Assembly (NCBI RefSeq): GCF_008369935.1
Contig: NZ_VTUZ01000004.1
Coordinates: forward strand, 186,001 to 250,000
DNA length: 64,000 nt
DNA from: Paraburkholderia panacisoli
Lineage (GTDB): Bacteria; Pseudomonadota; Gammaproteobacteria; Burkholderiales; Burkholderiaceae
Direction of reading: 5' to 3'
Shown: positions 1 through 10,478 of the stretch, piece by piece
Layout of the letters: each line of letters begins with the position of its first letter
Position numbering within the stretch: position 1 is the first letter of the stretch
Program-made: the position numbers and the translations under genes
Notes under the pieces: model-generated
Told to the model about the DNA's origin: nothing
Databases searched by the model: none
What the model saw: only the letters and a program-made list of their open reading frames with translations

Positions 1-2
1 AC

Positions 3-296
3 GACGAACATCGCGCCGGCACGTTCGCGTGCGCGGGCTGCAAACTGCCGCTGTTCTCATCGAAGACCAAGTTCGACAGCGGCACCGGCTGGCCGAGCTT
101 CTGGCAGCCGCTGGATCATGCGGTCATCACGCACACCGACCGGTCGTTCGGCATGACGCGCGACGAGGTGCTATGCCGCCGCTGCGGCGGCCACCTCGGC
201 CACGTGTTCGACGACGGCCCCAAACCGACCGGCCTGCGCTACTGCATGAACGGTCTTGCGTTGACATTCACGCCCGCCACGGGCGGCGTGAGCTGA
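3..296 (+). CDS. msrB: Peptide-methionine (R)-S-oxide reductase MsrB, 3' part
   Basis: This is the C-terminal part of MsrB, which reduces the R epimer of methionine sulfoxide in oxidised proteins. The gene enters from the left edge already in frame, so the start and N-terminal residues are missing; about 97 residues remain. Visible family features are the zinc-site cysteine pairs CAGC and CRRC, the stretch SGTGWPSFW, the [10 protein letters not shown] motif, and the C-terminal RYCMNG motif that holds the catalytic cysteine. It ends 18 bases before msrA on the same strand, so the two stereospecific Msr enzymes probably share a transcript. Confidence 0.93.
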   Translation, partial: DEHRAGTFACAGCKLPLFSSKTKFDSGTGWPSFWQPLDHAVITHTDRSFGMTRDEVLCRRCGGHLGHVFDDGPKPTGLRYCMNGLALTFTPATGGVS

Positions 297-314
297 TCGA
301 ATCGGGACGACATC

Positions 315-1058
315 ATGGACATTCAGGATCGCATTGCCCGCAAGCGGGGCCGCTCGCGCGCGGTGGCTTTTTGGGTCTCGCTCGGCATCGCTGCGCTGGC
401 GCTGCTGTTCGCACAGCACGTGGCATTCGCGGCCGAGGCCGCGGTGGTGATCGCGCCGCCCGCGCTCGACGAGCCGATCTCCGCGAGCACGGCCCACGAA
501 GAAACCGCGGTGTTCGCGGGCGGCTGCTTCTGGGGTGTGCAGGGCGTGTTCCAGCACGTGCGCGGCGTGACGAAGGCGGTCTCCGGCTACTCGGGCGGCA
601 CGCGCGAGACCGCTGACTACGAGATCGTCAGCGGCGGCGAGACGGGCCACGCGGAATCCGTGCAGGTCACCTTCGACCCGAGCAAGGTGACGTACGGCCA
701 GTTGTTGCAGGTGTATTTCTCCGTGATCCACGATCCGACCCAGTTGAATCGTCAGGGGCCGGACAGCGGCACGCAGTACCGCTCGGCGGTGTTTCCGCTG
801 AACGACACGCAGCGGCGCGTCGCGCAGAGCTATATCGCCCAGCTCGAGAAAGCCCATGCGTTTGCCGCGCCGATCGTCACCCACGTGGAGCCGTTCAAGG
901 GCTTTTATCCGGCCGAGGCCTATCACCAGAACTACCTGACGCTGCATCCGAACTCCGCCTATATCGCGTTCAACGACATGCCGAAGGTCGCCAATCTGAA
1001 GCGTCTGTTCCCCAGTCTGTATCGCGACAAACCGGTTCTGGTCGAAGCGTCGCAATAG
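315..1058 (+). CDS. msrA: Peptide-methionine (S)-S-oxide reductase MsrA, membrane-anchored or exported
   Basis: MsrA reduces the S epimer of methionine sulfoxide. The signature GGCFWG holds the catalytic cysteine at residue 71; the GYSGG and YHQNYL segments are also family features. The protein has 247 residues, longer than many cytosolic MsrA proteins. The extra N-terminus has basic residues, a hydrophobic stretch at about 19-38 and an AFAAEA sequence that could be a signal-peptidase site, so an envelope location is inferred. The ATG follows a GGGACGA ribosome-binding-like stretch. It sits directly behind msrB, forming a two-gene repair unit for oxidised methionine. Confidence 0.93.
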   Translation: MDIQDRIARKRGRSRAVAFWVSLGIAALALLFAQHVAFAAEAAVVIAPPALDEPISASTAHEETAVFAGGCFWGVQGVFQHVRGVTKAVSGYSGGTRETADYEIVSGGETGHAESVQVTFDPSKVTYGQLLQVYFSVIHDPTQLNRQGPDSGTQYRSAVFPLNDTQRRVAQSYIAQLEKAHAFAAPIVTHVEPFKGFYPAEAYHQNYLTLHPNSAYIAFNDMPKVANLKRLFPSLYRDKPVLVEASQ

Positions 1059-1486
1059 CACGAGCGGCGTTCGCCGCAAGTTCTTCCCGACGTGGCGGCA
1101 GGCGCTGCCGCCACGTTCCGCTCCCCGCCGCGCCGCGCCCGCCGAGGCCGTGACGCCGGCTTTGCCCGCGCGCCGACTGCTCACCTCCGCGATCGTCCGG
1201 CCTCGCGTCCGGCCATTCGAACTCGTGCTCCACGGGCGTGGCGCATATTTTGCGCACCTGTTTCCGACGGCTGATCGTCCGCATGGATCTGTTCATACAG
1301 AAGCCCCGCCCAGTGGCGCGGCGGTTGGAGTAGATGGTGCGGCTTCGCCGTGCAGAGCTTGTCGTTCTCTGAAAAAATTACATGCCGTAAGTCACAGCGC
1401 GGCGGTAGCCCGGGCCTTTCTTATCCGTCGGGCAACCTCGAACAAGAATTGAACCCCTTCGCGATACGCGAGATCGGAGGCTTCTG
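1059..1486. other. Intergenic stretch msrA to mipA
   Basis: No convincing gene is visible. Just after msrA there is a perfect GC-rich hairpin (listed separately). The last 100 bases are less GC-rich and presumably carry the promoter and leader of the downstream outer-membrane gene. Small reading frames here have no start signals or recognisable composition. Confidence 0.5.
1090..1116 (+). terminator. Hairpin after msrA, possible terminator
   Basis: A perfect inverted repeat of 11-12 bp (CGTGGCGGCAG and its complement) with a three-base loop lies 32 bases after the msrA stop. There is no real T-run after it, so it may be a weak or Rho-assisted terminator rather than a canonical intrinsic one. 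Confidence 0.4.
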
Positions 1487-2386
1487 GTGTTGAACAGCCG
1501 TAGAAAGAAGCGGGGCCGCGCGCTCCGCAATAAACAAACAGGCATTGCGGCAACGTCTCTGGTCGCCGTGACCCTCGGCGGCATTGCCTTTCTTCCGGGT
1601 TCGGCGTCGGCTCAGACGCCTTCGCCGTTGGGCGAATGGCAGTATTCGGTGGGCGTTCCGCTGCAGAAGATGTGGCAGCCGAACATTCCGGACTGGCAGG
1701 TGCGGATTGGCGTGGCGACCTCGTTCCAGCCGCGCTTCGAGGGCTCGGACCGCTATCACGTGGTGGCCGGCCCGAGCATCGACGTGCGCTACAAGGACCT
1801 GTTCTTCCTGTCGAGCGGCGAAGGCTTCGGCGTCAACTTCGCGCAGGGCGCGAACTGGCGCGTGAGTCTCGCCGCCGTCTACGACCTGGGACGTCGCGGG
1901 CAAGACGATCCGCAGGAACTGAACGGGCTCGGCAATATCAACGTGGCGCCCGGGCTCAAGCTCGCGGGCGAATATGTCGTGTCGAAGGACTTCCCGCTCG
2001 TGATCCGTGCCGACGTGAGGCGTTATTTCGGCGGCTCGAATGGCTGGATCGGCGACCTCGGCGCCTACATGCCGATGCCGGGCAGTTCGAAAACGTTCTT
2101 CTGGTTCGCCGGTCCGAACGTCTCGCTCGCGGACTCCACGTACATGAACAGCTGGTTCGGCGTGAATCAGGAACAGGCGGCGCACTCCCAGTATCCGCAG
2201 TACCACGCGAGCGCCGGCTTCAAGTCGGTGGGCTTCGGCGTCAGCGCGATCTGGCTGTTCAACAAGCACTGGTTCGCGACGGCGGACGGCGCGTTCGAAC
2301 AGCTGGTCGGCGGTGCGGGCAATAGCCCGATCGTGCGCACCAGGGCGACGGGCGTGGCCGACGTTTCGATCAACTACCGCTTCTGA
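1487..2386 (+). CDS. MipA/OmpV family outer-membrane protein
   Basis: The product is a 299-residue exported beta-barrel protein of the MipA/OmpV family. MipA of E. coli is a scaffold between murein synthase and lytic transglycosylase; OmpV relatives are outer-membrane proteins of uncertain role. A long signal peptide with a basic start and a hydrophobic core ends near ASAQ at about 40-43. The mature part alternates polar and aromatic residues, has a typical GLGNINVAPG-like segment, and ends in the barrel-closing sequence SINYRF with terminal Phe. The start is GTG, 7 bases after CGGAGG; TTG at the next codon is possible. Family assignment is fairly sure, molecular role is not. Confidence 0.8.
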   Translation: MLNSRRKKRGRALRNKQTGIAATSLVAVTLGGIAFLPGSASAQTPSPLGEWQYSVGVPLQKMWQPNIPDWQVRIGVATSFQPRFEGSDRYHVVAGPSIDVRYKDLFFLSSGEGFGVNFAQGANWRVSLAAVYDLGRRGQDDPQELNGLGNINVAPGLKLAGEYVVSKDFPLVIRADVRRYFGGSNGWIGDLGAYMPMPGSSKTFFWFAGPNVSLADSTYMNSWFGVNQEQAAHSQYPQYHASAGFKSVGFGVSAIWLFNKHWFATADGAFEQLVGGAGNSPIVRTRATGVADVSINYRF

Positions 2387-2590
2387 CGCAACGGGCCGAA
2401 GTTCGAGCCGACGCACGGCGGCGCGCCCGCCGTGCGTCGATACATCAATCAATCGCCGCGTCATCGCGGCATTGAGCATCTCCTGCCTGCTCGCGAACGC
2501 GTCGTCGCGGGTACATCGTTTGCTGACTCCGTGATTGCGCGTGACACCGGACATTCCATCGGCGCGCCCGAACACAAGGAGCAGATCCCC

Positions 2591-4702
2591 ATGGCAGGTA
2601 AGACGAGCACACGGAAGCCCGCGGCGCAGGCAGCGTCGTCGAGCGATCCCAAATCGAAGGATCTCGAACAGTTTCGAGTCAATCCTGACGGCGAAGCGCT
2701 GAGGACCAATCAGGGCGTCAAGATCTCCGACAATCAGAACACTTTGCGCGCCGGTCCGCGCGGCCCTTCGCTGCTGGAAGATTTCATCATGCGTGAGAAG
2801 ATCACGCACTTCGACCACGAGCGCATCCCCGAGCGGATCGTGCATGCGCGCGGCTCGGCGGCGCATGGCGTGTTTCAGGTGTACGAATCGATGAGCGAGT
2901 ACACCAAGGCCGCGTTTCTACAGGACCCCGCCGTGCAGACGCCGCTCTACGTGCGCTTTTCGACGGTGCAGGGGCCGCGCGGTTCGGCCGACACCGTGCG
3001 CGACGTGCGCGGCTTCGCGGTGAAGTTCTACACGCAGGAAGGCAATTACGATCTGGTCGGCAACAACATGCCGGTGTTCTTCATTCAGGACGCCATCAAG
3101 TTTCCGGACTTCGTGCACGCGGTGAAACCGGAAGCGCCGAACGAGATGCCGACCGGCGGCTCCGCGCACGACACCTTCTGGGACTTCGTGTCGCTCGTGC
3201 CCGAGTCCGCGCACATGGTGCTGTGGACCATGTCGGATCGCGCGATTCCGCGCAGCCTGCGCACCATGGAAGGATTCGGCATTCACACGTTCCGCTTCGT
3301 CAATGCGCAAGGCAAGGGGCGTTTCGTCAAATTTCACTGGCGGCCGGTGCTGGGCTCTTACTCGCTGCTGTGGGACGAGGCGCAAAAGCTCGCGGGCAAG
3401 GACCCGGATTTTCATCGCCGCGATTTGTGGGAAGCGATCGAGCGGGGCGCCTTTCCCGAGTTCGAACTCGGCGTGCAGATCATCGAGGAAGAGGACGAGC
3501 ACAAGTTCGACTTCGACCTGCTCGATCCAACCAAGCTGATTCCGGAAGAACGGGTGCCGGTGAAGATCATCGGCAAGATGACGCTCAATCGCAATCCGGA
3601 CAACTTCTTTGCCGAGACCGAACAGGTCGCGTTCCATCCGGGCCACATCGTGCCGGGTATCGATTTCTCGAACGATCCGCTGCTGCAAGGGCGCCTCTTT
3701 TCATACACGGATACGCAGATCAGCCGTCTGGGCGGCCCGAACTTTCACGAGATTCCGATTAACCGGCCCGTGTGCCCGTTCGTCAACAACCAGCGCGACG
3801 CGATGCACCGTCAGGCGATCAACGTCGGACAGGCTTCGTACGAGCCGAATTCGCTGAGCGGCGGCTGGCCGAAGGAAACCGATCCGGCGGCGTCGGACGG
3901 CGGGTTCGCAAGCTATCAGGAGCGGGTGGAAGGCACGAAGATTCGCGTGCGCAGCGAATCGTTCGCCGACCATTTCTCGCAGGCCGCGCTGTTTTATAAC
4001 AGCATGTCCCAGCCGGAGAAAGACCACATCGCCGCGGCGTATCAGTTCGAACTCGGCAAGGTGACCAAGCCCGACATCCGGGCGCGCGTGGTCAATGAGA
4101 TTCTCGCCAACTTCGATGCGGACCTCGCCGCGAAAGTCGCCGAAGGTTTGGGCTTGCCCGCGCCGAAGAAGGGCACGGCGAAGCTTAACGGTCCGAAGCA
4201 ATCGCCGGCGCTGAGTCTGCTCAATCGCGTGAAGCCGGGGATCAAGACGTGCAAGATTGCGCTGCTGGCCGCGTCGGGCTCCGATGGCGCCGCGATCAGG
4301 CAACTCCAGCAGGCGCTGCAAGGCGAGGGCGCGGCGCCGATGCTGATCGCGCCGACGCTGGCCGCGATCGATGGCATGGCCCCCGACGCGACGATCGGGG
4401 GCCTGCCGTCGATCATGTTCGACGCGGTGATCGTGGTGGGCGGCGACGCGGGTGCGAAGACGCTCGCGCAATCGGGCGATGCGCGCCATTTCGTGCTCGA
4501 AGCGTTCAAGCATCTGAAGGCGATCGCGGCGATCGGCGCGGGGCGCGATGTGCTGGCCGCCGCGCATCTGCCCGACAATGCCGATGGTGTGGCGACCGGC
4601 GACGACAAGCAGGCCAAGGACGTGCTGAAGGCGTTCATCAAGGCCGCCGAGCAGCATCGGGTGTGGTCGCGCGCGGCGCAGGCGGAGACGGTGCCGGCGT
4701 AA
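2591..4702 (+). CDS. katE: Large-subunit haem catalase, HPII type
   Basis: KatE dismutates hydrogen peroxide to water and oxygen. With the ATG after AAGGAG the protein has 703 residues, the length of the large-subunit clade 2 enzymes. The catalytic histidine is residue 85 in the HARGSAAHG stretch, the distal Asn lies in the GNNMP motif at 157-161, and the proximal haem tyrosine is Y372 in RLFSYTDTQ. Residues from about 550 to the end form the DJ-1/glutamine-amidotransferase-like C-terminal domain typical of HPII. The reading frame is open for 53 codons further upstream, but the strong ribosome site fixes this start. Convergent with trehalase; both suit stationary-phase or desiccation stress. 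Confidence 0.97.
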   Translation: MAGKTSTRKPAAQAASSSDPKSKDLEQFRVNPDGEALRTNQGVKISDNQNTLRAGPRGPSLLEDFIMREKITHFDHERIPERIVHARGSAAHGVFQVYESMSEYTKAAFLQDPAVQTPLYVRFSTVQGPRGSADTVRDVRGFAVKFYTQEGNYDLVGNNMPVFFIQDAIKFPDFVHAVKPEAPNEMPTGGSAHDTFWDFVSLVPESAHMVLWTMSDRAIPRSLRTMEGFGIHTFRFVNAQGKGRFVKFHWRPVLGSYSLLWDEAQKLAGKDPDFHRRDLWEAIERGAFPEFELGVQIIEEEDEHKFDFDLLDPTKLIPEERVPVKIIGKMTLNRNPDNFFAETEQVAFHPGHIVPGIDFSNDPLLQGRLFSYTDTQISRLGGPNFHEIPINRPVCPFVNNQRDAMHRQAINVGQASYEPNSLSGGWPKETDPAASDGGFASYQERVEGTKIRVRSESFADHFSQAALFYNSMSQPEKDHIAAAYQFELGKVTKPDIRARVVNEILANFDADLAAKVAEGLGLPAPKKGTAKLNGPKQSPALSLLNRVKPGIKTCKIALLAASGSDGAAIRQLQQALQGEGAAPMLIAPTLAAIDGMAPDATIGGLPSIMFDAVIVVGGDAGAKTLAQSGDARHFVLEAFKHLKAIAAIGAGRDVLAAAHLPDNADGVATGDDKQAKDVLKAFIKAAEQHRVWSRAAQAETVPA

Positions 4703-4715
4703 AGCTGCCGACGGC

Positions 4716-4747
4716 TCGACGGTTCGACGGTTCGACGGTTCGACGTA
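4716..4747. repeat. 8-bp tandem repeat after katE
   Basis: Three exact copies of TCGACGGT followed by a diverged fourth copy (TCGACGTA) lie between the katE stop codon and the terminator hairpin. It is non-coding. Copy-number change by slippage would not alter a protein. Confidence 0.85.
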
Positions 4748-4775
4748 AAACTGGCCGGGGCGACCCGGCCAGTTT
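4748..4775. terminator. Bidirectional terminator between katE and treA
   Basis: A 12-bp perfect stem (AAACTGGCCGGG and its complement) closes a GCGA tetraloop, a stable GNRA-type loop. It stands between two convergent genes with A/T-rich flanks on both sides, so it can end both transcripts. The T-runs are short (TTTATT on the plus strand, TTTTA on the minus strand). Confidence 0.8.
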
Positions 4776-4810
4776 ATTGCCGCCAGCCGAAACGCGGCGG
4801 CGGAAAAAGC

Positions 4811-6607
4811 CTACGGATTCACCCGCGTCGCATGCAGCCGATGCGTATTCCTAGGCGCCGCGGCAGCGGACGCTGCGGCAGCCGACACGCCCGCCGGACC
4901 CTCGGGAATATCGCTCGGCCGCGACGCCTGCACCGTTTGCGGATACATGGCGAGTAGCACGCGCAGCACGCCGTTGGTCCAGCCGAAGCCATCCTGCAGC
5001 GGATACTCGCCGCCGCCCGCGGCCACACCCGGCCTGGTTGCATCGACATCGTATTTCTCGACCAGCTTGCCGGTGTGCTGGTAATACGCGACGTTGGTTC
5101 GGATCCAGCGCGTCGCGATGGTTTGCGCGAGCGCCGGCTCGCTATAGCGCCGCAAGCCGATCACCGCCAGATACTGCAACGGCGCCCAGCCGTTCGGCGC
5201 GTCCCATTGCTGGCCGCTATTGACCTGCGTGGTGGCGAGTCCGCCCGGCCGCAGCAACTCGCGCTGCAAGGTTACGGCAAGCGTCTTCGCTTGCTGCCGG
5301 TTGGCTACGCCCGTATACAACGGATACACCGTCGCCGCCGTGAGCCTGTGCGTCAGCATGTGGTCCGCGAAATCGTAGTCGCTGAACGCCTGCAGTTGCG
5401 GGTCCCACAGCACGCGGCGGATCGCGTCCGCACGCGTCGCGGCGCGCTGCTCCATATTCTCCGCATGCGTGACGTCGCCGCGTACCCGGTACGCTTTCGC
5501 GAGCGTGCGCTCCAGATCGACCAGCAGGCAATTCAGATCGACCGGCACGAGGGAAGTCACATCGACGGTGCCGAGCGTCTTGCCGTCGGCAAACCAGCGC
5601 GAACTGAAGTCCCAGCCGGACTCGCCGCCCGCCCGCAGATTGCGCCAAAGCTGCGCGGGGTCGCGCTGCGGCGTCTGTTGCGCGGTGAGCACGTCTTCGC
5701 GATACGACTCGTCGCGCGGCGCCGCGCGTTCGTCCCAATAGCGGTTGAACAGCGTGCCGTCAGCGAGGCGCACCACATGGCGGCTCGCATGGCCCGCCGG
5801 CAGGCCTTCGCTGCCGTTCATCCAGTACGCGTATTCGCGCTGCAATTCGGGCAGATATTGCGCATAGACGCCGTCGCCGTCCTTGTCCGCGACGAGCCGC
5901 ACCATCTGCGCGAAGAACGGTGGCTGCGAGCGGCTCAGGTAGTACGTGCGGTTGCCGTTCGGAATATGACCGTACCGGTCGATCAGCGTCGCGAAGTTCT
6001 TCAGTTCGTCGACGACCAGCGCATGCCGGCCGCTCTGTTCGAGTCCGAGCATGATGAAGTACGAGTCCCAGTAGTAGATCTCGTCGAAGCGGTCGCCCGG
6101 CACGATGTACGCATTCGGCAACGGCAGCAGCGACGACCACGGGCTCGCGGTTGCATCCGGTTCGCGGCGCAGCACGTTCCAGAGCGTGTCGATATGGCCG
6201 ACCACGTCCTGGTTCGGATCGGACACATAGATCTTCGCAGTGCGCGTAGGCAGTGTGAAGTTGCGCTTCACGAAGTCGCCGAGACTGAAGCCCGGTTGCT
6301 GCTTCGTCGCGTCGTACGCGGTCTCGATCTGTGCGGGCGGCGCTGACGGCACCATGTCCGCGAAGGTTTTGCTGTCGGGGTAGAGGTGCGCGAGTTGCAC
6401 GTCGCGATATAGCGCCGCGTACTGCTCGGACGGCGGCACCGGCACGACCGGCGACGCCTGCGTGGGCGGCTCGACGTGTACGGCAACCGTTGCGAAGCCG
6501 GTGGCCGGCGCAGCGGAAGGCTCGGTTGAAGTAGCCGGCGACGCATGCCACACGAGCGAGGCGGCGAAGACTGCGCGCAACAAAGCGGCGAGATGTGGAG
6601 AGGACAT
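4811..6607 (-). CDS. treA: Periplasmic alpha,alpha-trehalase (GH37)
   Basis: The enzyme hydrolyses trehalose to two glucose molecules. It is a glycoside hydrolase family 37 protein with both family signatures: PGDRFDEIYYWDSYF at about 170-184 and QWDAPNGWAPLQ at about 467-478, plus QDGFGWTNGV near the end. The chosen start gives 598 residues beginning MSSPHLAALLRAVF, a signal peptide cleaved near SPATS, as expected for the periplasmic enzyme. Upstream in-frame starts at 6676 and 6766 exist; no start has a strong ribosome site, so this choice rests on the signal peptide. The C-terminus has an alanine-rich tail. Convergent with katE. Confidence 0.93.
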   Translation of the reverse strand: MSSPHLAALLRAVFAASLVWHASPATSTEPSAAPATGFATVAVHVEPPTQASPVVPVPPSEQYAALYRDVQLAHLYPDSKTFADMVPSAPPAQIETAYDATKQQPGFSLGDFVKRNFTLPTRTAKIYVSDPNQDVVGHIDTLWNVLRREPDATASPWSSLLPLPNAYIVPGDRFDEIYYWDSYFIMLGLEQSGRHALVVDELKNFATLIDRYGHIPNGNRTYYLSRSQPPFFAQMVRLVADKDGDGVYAQYLPELQREYAYWMNGSEGLPAGHASRHVVRLADGTLFNRYWDERAAPRDESYREDVLTAQQTPQRDPAQLWRNLRAGGESGWDFSSRWFADGKTLGTVDVTSLVPVDLNCLLVDLERTLAKAYRVRGDVTHAENMEQRAATRADAIRRVLWDPQLQAFSDYDFADHMLTHRLTAATVYPLYTGVANRQQAKTLAVTLQRELLRPGGLATTQVNSGQQWDAPNGWAPLQYLAVIGLRRYSEPALAQTIATRWIRTNVAYYQHTGKLVEKYDVDATRPGVAAGGGEYPLQDGFGWTNGVLRVLLAMYPQTVQASRPSDIPEGPAGVSAAAASAAAAPRNTHRLHATRVNP

Positions 6608-6861
6608 CGGCAACCGGGTGAGAGAGTGGATGGCATGAACGATGGAACAGCAAGCCGCGCAGCAAACCGCATGCATCGAACGATTGACCCACGCCCGCCA
6701 CGCAAAGTTGCGTGCGCCGGCAACAGCCCCGTCCAGTAAGCCTGAGCGCGCGGGATCGTGCCTCAAAAAAGACCTCCGTCCTGTATGATGACCGGCGTGG
6801 CGCCGCGACCAGAACCACCACGCGATAATCCGAAAAATATTCCGAATCGATTCGATTCGTT

Positions 6862-9800
6862 ATGCCGATGACAGAAAAAATGACCGCATCGCAGGCCGTC
6901 AACCAGCAACGTTTCCGCAGCATCATCCGCCGCAACATCGCGCTGCCTTTGGGTGTCGGCCTCGTCACGATGGCGGTGTTCGTCGGCCTGATCGCGTATC
7001 TGGTCTCCACCATGAACTGGGTCGAGCATTCCGAGCGGGTGATCGGCTCGGCCAATGAAATGCTGCGCCTCGCGGTCGACCGCGAATCGTCGATGCGCGG
7101 CTTCCTGATCACCGGCGACGAAACCTTTCTGACACCGTATGAATCCGGTGGCCCGAAGTTCAAGACGCAAATTGAAGCGTTGCAGGCGCTGGTCTCCGAC
7201 AACCCGCCGCAAGTCGAAAGGCTCAGGCAGATCCAGGCGATCCAGCAGCGCTGGAGCCGTTTCGCCGAAGACATGATCGACGCGCGCCGCCGCAATCAGG
7301 ACTTCGAATCCGCGGTGGCGAGCGGGCGCGGCAAGATCGAATTCGACGAAACGCGCCGCGAGTTCAGCGATTTTCTCGATGTCGAATTGCGCCTGCGCCA
7401 GGAGCGCGCCGACGCGACACGCCGCGTCACGACCACGCTGGTCAGTGTATTCCTGCTGTTCAGCCTGGTCGTGAGCGCGCTGTTGGCGTGGGTGGGCCGC
7501 CGTGAACTGAAGAGCCTGTCCGCCACTTACGACGGCGCGTTGCGTCAGCAGGCCGAACAGACCGAAGCGTTGCAGGGGCTGGTGTGGTTGCGCTCCGGGC
7601 AGCGTCTGCTGGCGGAAAGAGTGGTCGGCCAGGCAAGTGCGCCGCTGGTGGGCCGCGCGATGCTCGACTTCCTGGCGCACTATCTGGATGCCGCGGTCGC
7701 CGCGCTCTACGTGCGCGATAAGCAGCATGGCACGCTGCGCCGCATCGCCGCGTATGGCTTCAGCCGGGAAAGCGAGCAGGCCGCCCCACGCGAGCTCGAA
7801 GCAGGCGAAACGCTGGTCGGCCAGGCCGCGCTCGCGCGCCGCACGCTGGTGTTGCGCGACGTGCCGGACAGCTACGTGCAAGTGGTATCCGCGACCGGAC
7901 GCAGCGCGCCGAAGAACCTGCTGATCATGCCGATCGAAAACGACGGCGAGGTCAATGGCGTCGTCGAACTGGGCTTTATCCGCGAGTTGACGCCGCGTGA
8001 CCAGGAGTTCATGGAACTGGTCAGCAATAGCATGGGCGATTTCATCGAGGCGGCCTTGTATCGCGAGCGGCTGCAGGACGCGCTCGTCGAAACGCAGCAG
8101 TTGAACGAGGAGCTTCAGGTTCAGCAGGAGGAACTGCGCGTTTCGAACGAAGGGCTCGAAGAGCGCGGCCGTGCGTTGATGGAATCGCAAACGCGCCTCG
8201 AAGCGCAGCAGGCCGAGCTCGAGCAGACCAACGTGCAGCTCGAGGAATACGCGCAGCGGCTCGAGCGGCAGAAGTCGGACCTGCTGCGCGCGCAGGGTGA
8301 ACTCGCGGCCAACGCGGAGCGCCTCGAACAGTCGAGCCGCTACAAGTCCGAGTTTCTCGCCAACATGTCGCACGAACTGCGCACGCCGTTGAACAGCTCG
8401 CTGATTCTCGCCAAGCTGCTGCAGCAGAACCGCACCGGCAATCTGACCGAAGAGCAGGTTCGCTACGCCGAGACGATTCATGCGTCCAACAGCGATCTGC
8501 TGGTGCTGATCAACGACATTCTCGATCTGTCGAAGGTCGAAGCCGGGCAGGTCACGGTCGAACTCGAAACGGTGTCGATCGACGCGACGCTTCAAGCGCT
8601 GGAAGAAATGTTCAGGCCGCTGGCAGCGTTGAAGCACTTGCGACTTACATTCGAACGCCAGCCGGGCACGCCGGAGACGTTCGTCACCGACGGCCAGCGC
8701 GTCGCGCAGATTCTGCGCAACCTGCTGTCGAACGCGGTGAAGTTCACCGAGCACGGCGAGGTGGCGCTGTCGGTGGCGCTGGCTGAAGAGGGCATGCTGC
8801 GGATCGACGTGCGCGATTCCGGCATCGGTATCGCGGCGGACAAGCTCGACATGATCTTCGAAGCGTTCCAGCAGGCGGACGGGTCCACCAGCCGTCAGTA
8901 CGGCGGCAGCGGCCTGGGCCTGTCGATTTCGCGCGAGTTTTCGCGTTTGCTCGGCGGCCGCATCACTGTTGCGAGCGAGGTCGGCAGGGGCAGTGTGTTC
9001 ACGCTGTGGCTGCCGCTCGATGCCGAGGCGGCGCTGGCGGCCAGCGCGGCGGCATCGTCCGCGCCGCCGACTGCGTTCACGTCGGCTCATGATCAAGCTC
9101 AAGCTAACACGCAGGCCGCCAGCGAGCCGCCGCTGATCCGCGCGGCGTCGGGCCACGCGCAGACCGCCGTGATCTCGCCGGCCAACGGGCTCTCGGCCGG
9201 CAACACGTCCGAGAGTGCCGGCGGCGCCATCGCCGATGATCGCGACAACCGCACGCGCGCCGGCCGTCTGATCGTCGCCGTTGAGGACGACTTCGCGTTT
9301 GCCGAAATCCTGCGTGATCTGACCCATGAACTCGACTTCGATTTCGTGCATGCCAGCGACGCGGCCAGCGGTCTGGCACTGGTGCGCGACATGCACCCGG
9401 CCGCCGTTCTGCTCGATGTCGGGCTGCCGGACCGCTCCGGCCTGACCGTGCTGGAGTGGCTGAAGAACGATCCTCTCACGCGCCACATTCCGATTCATAT
9501 CGTTTCGGCCACCGACCACGCCGACAAGGCGCTGCACCTCGGCGCGATCGGCTACACGCTCAAGCCGACCGCGCGCAGCACGATGGAAGCAGCGATCCGC
9601 CGTCTCGAAGCACGTCTGCAACAGCGCCTCAAACGCGTGCTGGTGATCGAGGACGACGCGCCGATGCGCGAGAGCATCCGCGCGCTGCTGCAAAGCGAGA
9701 ACACTGAGATCGTCGCGGTCGCCACGCTTGCGCAGGCGCTGGAGTATCTGGGCCGGTTCACGTTCGATTGCGTCGTGACCGATCTCGCGCTGCCCGACGG

Positions 9801-10437
9801 CACCGGCTACGACCTGCTCGAACGGCTGGCCGCGGACACCGCGCGTGCCGCGCTGCCGGTGATCGTCTACACGGGCCGCATGCTGTCCGACGACGAAGAG
9901 CACCGCCTGCGCCGCTATTCGAAGTCGATCATCATCAAGGGCGCGAAGTCGCCCGAGCGTTTGCTCGATGAAGTCACGCTGTTCCTGCACAGCGTGGAGT
10001 CGTCGCTCGCGCCGGAACAGCAGCGCATGCTGCGCACGGTGCGCCAGCGCGACAACGCATTCGAAGGCCGCACGATCCTGCTCGCCGAGGACGACGTGCG
10101 CAATATCTTCGCGCTTTCGCACGTGCTGGAGCCGCTCGGCGCGCAACTGCAGATCGCGCGCAACGGCCGCGAGGCGCTCGAAGCGCTGGAAAACGGCCCC
10201 GAAGTGCATCTGATCCTGATGGATGTCATGATGCCCGAGATGGACGGTCTGACCGCGATGGGCGAGATCCGCCGCAATCCGCGTTTCGCGCATCTGCCGA
10301 TCATCGCGCTGACCGCGAAGGCGATGGCGAACGACCGCACCCGCTGCCTCGAAGCCGGCGCCGACGACTATGTGTCCAAGCCGATCGACGTCGACAAGCT
10401 GGTCGCGCTGTGCCGTGTCTGGTTGCGGCAACGCTAG
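6862..10437 (+). CDS. CHASE3-GAF hybrid sensor histidine kinase with three receiver domains
   Basis: A 1191-residue membrane sensor kinase. In order: transmembrane helix at about 27-49, periplasmic CHASE3 domain at about 50-185, second helix at about 190-212, GAF domain at about 245-405, a long coiled coil at 405-490, HisKA with phospho-acceptor H504 in SHELRTP, and a HATPase domain to about 725 with DSGIGI and GGSGLGLSIS boxes. A low-complexity linker then leads to three receivers with phospho-acceptor aspartates at about D852 (LLDVGLPD), D974 (VTDLALPD) and D1121 (LMDVMMPE). It heads a run of four signalling genes with short gaps. The input signal is unknown; CHASE3 is an extracytoplasmic sensory domain of undefined ligand. 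Confidence 0.95.
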   Translation: MPMTEKMTASQAVNQQRFRSIIRRNIALPLGVGLVTMAVFVGLIAYLVSTMNWVEHSERVIGSANEMLRLAVDRESSMRGFLITGDETFLTPYESGGPKFKTQIEALQALVSDNPPQVERLRQIQAIQQRWSRFAEDMIDARRRNQDFESAVASGRGKIEFDETRREFSDFLDVELRLRQERADATRRVTTTLVSVFLLFSLVVSALLAWVGRRELKSLSATYDGALRQQAEQTEALQGLVWLRSGQRLLAERVVGQASAPLVGRAMLDFLAHYLDAAVAALYVRDKQHGTLRRIAAYGFSRESEQAAPRELEAGETLVGQAALARRTLVLRDVPDSYVQVVSATGRSAPKNLLIMPIENDGEVNGVVELGFIRELTPRDQEFMELVSNSMGDFIEAALYRERLQDALVETQQLNEELQVQQEELRVSNEGLEERGRALMESQTRLEAQQAELEQTNVQLEEYAQRLERQKSDLLRAQGELAANAERLEQSSRYKSEFLANMSHELRTPLNSSLILAKLLQQNRTGNLTEEQVRYAETIHASNSDLLVLINDILDLSKVEAGQVTVELETVSIDATLQALEEMFRPLAALKHLRLTFERQPGTPETFVTDGQRVAQILRNLLSNAVKFTEHGEVALSVALAEEGMLRIDVRDSGIGIAADKLDMIFEAFQQADGSTSRQYGGSGLGLSISREFSRLLGGRITVASEVGRGSVFTLWLPLDAEAALAASAAASSAPPTAFTSAHDQAQANTQAASEPPLIRAASGHAQTAVISPANGLSAGNTSESAGGAIADDRDNRTRAGRLIVAVEDDFAFAEILRDLTHELDFDFVHASDAASGLALVRDMHPAAVLLDVGLPDRSGLTVLEWLKNDPLTRHIPIHIVSATDHADKALHLGAIGYTLKPTARSTMEAAIRRLEARLQQRLKRVLVIEDDAPMRESIRALLQSENTEIVAVATLAQALEYLGRFTFDCVVTDLALPDGTGYDLLERLAADTARAALPVIVYTGRMLSDDEEHRLRRYSKSIIIKGAKSPERLLDEVTLFLHSVESSLAPEQQRMLRTVRQRDNAFEGRTILLAEDDVRNIFALSHVLEPLGAQLQIARNGREALEALENGPEVHLILMDVMMPEMDGLTAMGEIRRNPRFAHLPIIALTAKAMANDRTRCLEAGADDYVSKPIDVDKLVALCRVWLRQR

Positions 10438-10478
10438 TGGGAACAGCAGTGGAAACGGCAGGAACGAGCGGGATCACG

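Noticed and set aside
5075..6346. A 423-codon frame antisense to the trehalase
   Set aside because: No domain, Arg-rich composition, and the opposite strand has both trehalase signatures.
6763..10431. A 1222-codon open frame antisense to the CHASE3 kinase
   Set aside because: It mirrors the codon structure of the kinase; its Arg/Gln/His-rich product has no domain. The plus-strand protein has four unmistakable domain types. Long antisense frames are expected in high-GC DNA.
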